From contig JAEMBT020000009.1 in the NCBI GenBank assembly GCA_018873245.2, positions 9,279,288 through 9,343,287 on the forward strand: a stretch of DNA of 64,000 nt, written 5' to 3'. Of this stretch, positions 58,100 to 64,000 are shown in pieces; positions within the stretch are counted from its first letter, which is position 1; each line of letters opens with the position of its first letter. A model generated the notes under the pieces. The model did no database searches. It saw nothing but the letters and a program-made list of their open reading frames with translations, and had not been told where the DNA came from. Source of the DNA: Archegozetes longisetosus. Lineage: Eukaryota; Arthropoda; Arachnida; Sarcoptiformes; Trhypochthoniidae. A program made the translations under genes and the position numbers.

Positions 58100-58690
58100 T
58101 TAATTATCTCTAATACTATCATCGGTTTCTTTAACTAAAGTCACTTTTTCGTCCTTAACCGAGAAAGTCCAAAAATGTTTATTAATACAGCCGGAGGGAC
58201 AATCACCCCATCCTTTGTAGAAGACATAAGTACCATCAGGCTCGACTGAGACTTGTGAACTTGTACCAATCATACTATCGACTGAACAATCAGTGGCCAA
58301 ACCTTTTTCAGCTAAAACCTGAATCAGTTTAACTGAGTTGTAGGGCTTCGAGAAAGTGATTACAACCAAATCTATAATATTAAATCTATGTTCTTCGATT
58401 GGACCGAATTCGCTAGCATTAAGTTTAGAGGCGGCTTCTTTAGTAAACATCGGACACATAATTCTTCCAGCAACATATGGTGATTGATGTCTAACATCGG
58501 CCATGACTGGAAATGCCTTACGAATAGCTGCTAAATCTTTGTGTATTCTTTCGTAAAATTCTTTCGGTGGTTCTAAAAGAGCGTCAGTTATTTCTTGAGC
58601 TATCAGTAAGGCTTCGATATCTTCAAAACCTCTGAGCTCGCAATAGACAATTGCTGATAGAATTGTTGAAATCAATAAGAGTTTGAACAT
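58100..58690 (-). CDS. Secreted 196-aa protein with GWGDCPSGCINKH motif
   Basis: ATG at 58690 begins MFKLLLISTILSAIVYC, a clear signal peptide; the frame is open further upstream but without an ATG. The mature part has a helical, charged start (FEDIEALLIAQEITDALLEP), then a mixed alpha/beta region. The C-terminal motif GWGDCPSGCINKHFWTFSV has two closely spaced cysteines and a His. I recall similar C-termini in uncharacterised secreted proteins but cannot name the family. The gene is intronless and isolated, over 900 bp from its nearest gene. It is probably a real, intact gene. Function unknown; the Cys/His cluster could be a disulfide turn or a metal site. Confidence 0.7.
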   Translation of the reverse strand: MFKLLLISTILSAIVYCELRGFEDIEALLIAQEITDALLEPPKEFYERIHKDLAAIRKAFPVMADVRHQSPYVAGRIMCPMFTKEAASKLNASEFGPIEEHRFNIIDLVVITFSKPYNSVKLIQVLAEKGLATDCSVDSMIGTSSQVSVEPDGTYVFYKGWGDCPSGCINKHFWTFSVKDEKVTLVKETDDSIRDN

Positions 58691-61600
58691 TTTGTAACTT
58701 TTTTGAGATTTTCTAAAGTAATAAATGATATGACGCCTAAATACAAAAGACGTATCAGATATTTTCTTAGATTTTTTCAAATTTTAGGGGAAAACCTAAT
58801 AATTTAAAAGTGAGCTTAAGCGCCAGGTTTGAAATATTTTTCATATAGTAAAAATTAAGCATTATGAGATCAAGTTTCTACGATATATGAAGAATTTATC
58901 AAAAGAATATATAAATATATTGAATTAATTATAAAAAAGTTAACAATTTTTGTCTTTTGTCTTTGTTGAATTCGACAGTATTTGCATTTATTTTTACCTC
59001 AACAGTAACTTTAGCCTGACTTAAGTTCAAGTCATAATTATGTTTAGAAGCAGTCAAATCAGAGTTGAATTCGTTTCTACAAAAACTTATATGCTTAAAT
59101 AAGTAAATGATATTATATTCATTTTGGGATTAATTGAATCATTTAGTCTTATTTTTAATATTAATAATTTGAATAATTATTTATATTAAAACCCCCTGTA
59201 CCAAATCTGCGCTTAACTAACATGATAACCCACATTCCAACGTACATTTCATACGTCATTTATCTTAAGACGTCACAAATGTAAGATATTTCGTCATTAA
59301 TTAAATGAAAAAATTATTCTAGGCTTTAATTAAAATAAAATATGGGTAATAATTAATTGAAAAAGAAGCATTATCAAACATACGGTTAATCATCTTTCAA
59401 TTCAAATAATTGACTGAAGAATAAAATTACGCTTGAATGAATGATTTTATGAATTTCATTGAATTCAAAGATTACCATTTATTGCATGTATTAATGTATA
59501 TAATATATAATGCAAATTCAATTGCAGAAAATTTGAGCGACACTACGTGTTAAATTTGAGCACTTTTTTAGTTCCAATTTGAAAAGGATTTGCGCAAACT
59601 ACTGATATCTAAATATATTGAGTGAAAATCTAACCTGATAAATATGCTTCTGATTCTTAACTAACTGCTATTCATACGAGGACAAAACATAAGTAGCTTT
59701 TTTGAAGATATTGACCAAAAAATCAAAATATAAGAGAAAGAGTCTGAATTTGATATTTTATCGAGCTTAGGACTTAATAACTTCAGTTCTCTTGAAAAAG
59801 TGATTAAATTAATACAAACCACATTTTGAACTTTTAGATGAATTAAGATAGAATATATCACATTTGACATTTTCTGATTAGCTCGATTTAGTACAATCTT
59901 GAACGTAAATATGGCGTAATATTGACTTCCAGTTACTCTTTTAGTTCATTAAAATTCTATATAAAATTCATTGTTATTTTAATTATCTAATAGTTCCAAA
60001 ACTACGAATTATCTAAACTATTTTAAAAGTTTCAAATGCATTTAAAATTTCAATATATTTTTAATGTTTATCATAAGTTGTCAAATGGGAAATAAATACT
60101 CAAAAAAGTTCACTGATTTTACATTTTATTCTTGATGACTTTCATATAGCTATATTTTTGCTGGATTTTGTAGCTTCAGCTAAACTCTTATTTTTAATGA
60201 CATATTCTGAGAACTCGTTACATGACATTGAGAGGCTTAACTTTGTACAAATCTCGGCTTTAACAGAGTTAACACTCGAACTAACCATCAGACCATGGAT
60301 TATTATTTTACAAAATTCGAACCATCATATAATTAAATATTAATTTTTTAAAGTTTCTAACCAGTCAACCTGAAAAACGTCTCCGGTTACAGGTCAACTC
60401 AACACTGGATATCAGAGGAAACACCTAAAAGCAGGAGACTCCAGATCAGAATCGGAAATGTAACTCATACTCAAGTATGTCGATGACTAAATCTCACCAA
60501 TTAATACTTAGAAATGATTTAATGGATTACTTAACACAAGCTGATAAGAGAAGTCGGTATTTACTGATCATAGCCACAATGGAATTAATCATTCTCACTT
60601 GTTTATATCGAAAAAATGTCACTTAGAAACACAGTCATGGAACTTATCCATAATTCTTTTTATTTATCATACGAATTATATATGCCTATCATTCAGAAAG
60701 TTGAAGCTAATTTTGTAGGAGAATTCTTATTTTTAGCTAAATTCCAAAAATTGAAACTAAACTCATTCACAGCATTTATTTCTGTTCCATTCTTTGCATT
60801 TCGATACTATTTTCTCGGATTAATTCCTCAATAAGCATTCCATTTATAGTTAAACTTAAGAATAATGACATTGATTCATTGGGAGATTTATCAGAATCAG
60901 AGAGTATCATACCGAGTGTTTATTTGGATCATGGATATCAAGCATTCTTTAGTATATATGTTTATTAAATATTTTAAACTACTAGTCACAATGTTTTATT
61001 CCAAAATTATGTTCTATTTCGAAAATTGCGCTCACTTTTAAGTTTTAGTGGACCTCAAATTGTATTAAATTTATGTAGATTTTAGCATTAGATAAGTAGT
61101 TTTTGAATGCATGTTTCAGTTACATGTTTAGATTATTAACTTGTCATTGCTTAGTAGAGAAACATGTTAATGCTCAACATATGATAGTGAGAGTGATCTA
61201 CAATAAGAGAAATTTATCAATTTTGTGATCATTTTCTTATGAATTAAGGAGAAGTAAAGAGCCTACTTACGGAAAAATATGGGACCGAATCCTAGTTAAT
61301 CAGGAAGTAGCTCTTAAAAAATATGGTTAAACAAAGAAAAGTTCAATAGATTTCTGAGTAACGAAAAACTAGCTATGATTGAGCTTGACTACAATGTAAT
61401 ACCTGTTGAATCTATTTGTAAGCAATTACCACTCATGCGATGACATATATCACCACTCCATATGTTGCAAGTAATACCTTTTCTAAGGTTTCGTAACGGT
61501 TTGGACCCAAAAGTAATTTATTCGATAAATAAGTATAATATGAAAATAATTTGTCTCTAATATGAAAAATCTTTAAATACTTTTTGACTATAGTATCGAT

Positions 61601-62959
61601 AATTTAGTATTTATTAGTTTAATGAATATATCTCGGCTTTAGGATATCTCGAAATTGGTATCGGAAACTAATAACACTGATGAACGCATATGATGCATTG
61701 GATTCAGTAACGACTTGTTTAGAGATATAAGGTTTTTCAGATTATTGCACTAAATTAATGCTTAGATTCTACTCTATATTCAAACTTCCATAACATGTTT
61801 CAATGAGGAGAATATTAAATGGGTAAAGAAGTTGTCTTTGATTTCCATAGATAGCCATTATATCTAAGAGTTATTTTGCACTTATGCGTTATAAGAGTGT
61901 TAACTGCACTTTTCTACCATTTGTGCAATACTAGCGGGTTTAGGTCAAAAGACCGACATCGAAAATGTTTTACACGTGTTTTTAATGTTATTTAATTGCA
62001 AAGAAGTTTCAATTAATTTTGCTTACGGTTAAGACTGAATACAAAGTACAAGAAAACCATTTTTCAAATAAGAAATGTTTTGTTGCAGATTTATACCTTT
62101 TCATTGTATTAAAACGCTTAATTAAATATTTTAAGTGTTTTAAAACATAAAATGATATATCTTTAAAATATCGATGCAGAAAATGTTTTAAACTATTCAC
62201 CAAATTTACAATTGTTTTTAATATTACAAATTATTTCAAAAATAAATCTTTAGTAGTAAAAGAACCCAATTGTATAACGCTGGTATAGTGAGTAAACAAT
62301 CTTCACGTGTCATTTGAAAAACACTTTTTTAACAAGTGTTTAGAACCTTAGCAGCTGTTCTCAATAGAAAAACAATAAAATCTTTGTAGACATAAAAAGT
62401 CTAGACATAAAGAAATGATACAAAAGTGAGAGGTTTTCCAGCTGCTCTTATAATGGGCTTTTGTTCTAAAATTTCTACCTAGAATTCAAAAATGATTAAA
62501 AGCAAATTGTGCTTTGCCTTATCAAACATTTTTTGCATCAGTATTTTAGGAATTCGGGGTATTTATACAAGTTTATATTGAAAAATCGCCTGTTTTTAAA
62601 AGAATAAAATCACCGCATTTATTACTCAGGGCATATATTCAGTGATTGTTCATCGACTGTGGTCTCAGGAATCGTCACTTACAGAGGATGTAAAAATTTA
62701 GTTCGAACGAACAGTTTGTCTAATCCGACGAGTAAAATCAAAACTATTTATACATTCAAGGTATTGAATATATTAAAGTGATGCATAATCTAGATTTAAG
62801 AATATATTCAAATTAACTGATCCACTGAAACTGAGTGACTTAATTGTAGAAAATCAAATTTTTTTTACCTATTAAAATGCTGTCGAATATTTAAAATAAT
62901 ATTGTGAAGATATTTTTCACACCAAATAGCATTACTTTACTGTCAGTTTATTTTTAAAG
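58691..62959. other. Long AT-rich stretch, possibly one decayed membrane-protein gene
   Basis: No confident gene. Between about 60480 and 61040 several frames give hydrophobic segments in series (YLLIIATMELIILTCLY, FTAFISVPFFAFRYYFLGLI), which could be a ruined multipass receptor, but no motif supports this. The upstream exons of the carboxylesterase were not found here. Confidence 0.35.
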
Positions 62960-63548
62960 GGTATTTCATTTGGTGAATCACCTACTGGTCAATTAAGATT
63001 CAAGAAAACAGTACCGAAAACATATTCAAACCCAACATCTATCGATGCAAAAAATTATCGTAACCCTTGTATGCAAATTCTACCTTTAAATTTTCCATTT
63101 CCATCAGGAACTTCTTCAGAAGACTGTTTGTTTCTCAACATATGGACTCCAACATTGAATAGTTCTGCTAATCTTCCAGTCATGTTTTGGATATTTGGCG
63201 GAGCATTTGTTATAGGATCTGGAAGTGAAACCATTTTGACGACATTCAGTCTGAGTAATATGTACGAAGGGACACAGTTATCCTTAAGAGATGTTATAGT
63301 GGTCACTTTTAATTATCGTTTGGGTGTTTTTGGATTCTTATTTGGTAATAGTTCTGAAGCTCCGGGAAATGTTGGTCTATGGGATCAGGCTACAGCTCTT
63401 AACTGGACTCGAAATAATATTAAGAACTTTGGTGGAAATCCAGATAATATATTGGTATTTGGTGAAAGTGCCGGAAGTATTTCCGTCAGTAATCATATTG
63501 TATCAAATGTTACCCGAAACATGTTCAGAAGAGCTATTATGGAAACAG
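62960..63548 (+). CDS. Carboxylesterase type B, internal exon (gene runs past the window)
   Basis: The exon opens after a TTTAAAG acceptor with GISFGESPTGQLRF, the usual GIPYAxPPxGxLRF block. It continues with SSEDCLFLNIWTP, the oxyanion-hole region WIFGGAFVIGSGS (FGG instead of the common HGG), YRLGVFGFL, and the nucleophile elbow FGESAGSISV with the catalytic Ser. It ends in MFRRAIMETG at a GT donor (63549). The catalytic Glu and His lie in later exons beyond 64000. The first exon with the signal peptide was not identified. Such enzymes hydrolyse esters, often in detoxification. Reading continues open after the donor without family resemblance. Intronic sequence at 63618 (GTGGAACCTCATTATAGG) looks like a Tigger-type transposon end. 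Confidence 0.85.
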
Positions 63549-64000
63549 GTATTTGTATGAAAGTTTTTGACAACAGTTTGTTTAGGATAGTTCTAAAGAA
63601 ACTATTAAAAATTGAAAATATAGTGGAACCTCATTATAGGCAACTCGCTTTTGCCAAATATGAAGGCAACGTTTCCAAAAGGGCTTATATCCAAAAAATG
63701 CGAAACGAAGAAAAACACAAAAATCGTTTTAGAAGTTTGTTTCTCGTTCAATCCGTTTGAAGTCTTGTTTCTATTTAAAAGATAGGAAAACGTGGTTAGA
63801 AAAATGTAGTTAGAAAAATTAGACTTAATTAGAAAAATTTTAATTAATAAAAATATTTTCGGATATAAGATCTTTTGGAATTAAAACAAGCCTTTATTCC
63901 GAAAGGTCTTAAATCCAAGTGAGAAGGGCAAAAGTTAACACAAAATTAGTGAGTTTATATTTTTCTAAACTTTAACTGTTCATTCATTAAACGATTAACT
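63549..64000. other. Intron of the carboxylesterase with possible transposon end
   Basis: No further esterase exon before the window ends. A pogo/Tigger-like terminus may begin near 63618. Confidence 0.4.

Noticed and set aside
60158-60834. Open frames of 61 and 72 codons
   Set aside because: Hydrophobic but with no recognisable family, no splice-linked neighbours and stops in all joined readings.

Overview
The window is AT-rich eukaryotic nuclear DNA. Coding exons carry short GT-AG introns of about 50-70 bp alongside longer ones. There is a nuclear-type tRNA-Ser, and the gene families are typical of arthropods: AA15 chitin-active LPMO, angiotensin-converting-enzyme (ACE)-like peptidase, GMC oxidoreductases, a carboxylesterase and a gustatory-receptor-like pseudogene. 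I read it as an arthropod contig. An acariform mite is my best guess, but no single feature proves it. Layout, left to right: (1) 0.4-13.5 kb: two near-identical secreted AA15 LPMO genes (2.2 and 12.7 kb) in a duplicated segment. They are separated by a decayed hAT transposon with several nested insertions, a pogo/Tigger 3' end and an internally deleted mariner element. (2) 13.8-15.2 kb: further transposon relics. (3) 15.36-25.45 kb: a 10.1-kb palindrome. Two 2,999-bp inverted arms, about 99% identical where I compared them, each carry a small amphipathic-helix gene. They flank a 4.1-kb spacer with an intronless 745-residue J-domain protein. This is the most unusual structure in the window. 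(4) 26.9-29.3 kb: a complete 8-exon ACE-like gene (664 aa) with an unexpected C-terminal coiled coil. (5) 29.5-37 kb: a long-TIR MITE, a solo hairpin terminal repeat of a Penelope-like element, a broken gustatory-receptor-like gene, a broken hypothetical gene and TE relics. (6) 37.8-44.5 kb: tRNA-Ser(AGA), a dicarbonyl/L-xylulose-reductase-like SDR pseudogene with a foldback element in an intron, a decayed hAT relic, and an almost complete Penelope-like retroelement with RT and GIY-YIG domains, hairpin terminal repeats and a target-site duplication. (7) 45.4-57.1 kb: a tandem pair of two-exon GMC oxidoreductases (604 and 601 aa) with a gene-conversion-like tract between them. (8) 58.1-63.5 kb: an intronless secreted 196-aa protein, long non-coding stretches, and one exon of a carboxylesterase running off the right end. 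The intact host genes are mostly secreted or oxidative enzymes of cuticle, peptide and xenobiotic metabolism. No operon-like logic links them. The organising theme is local duplication, homogenisation between copies, and heavy transposon load. Exon structures were built by eye from splice sites and frame continuity. All family names are from recognition of motifs, with no database search.
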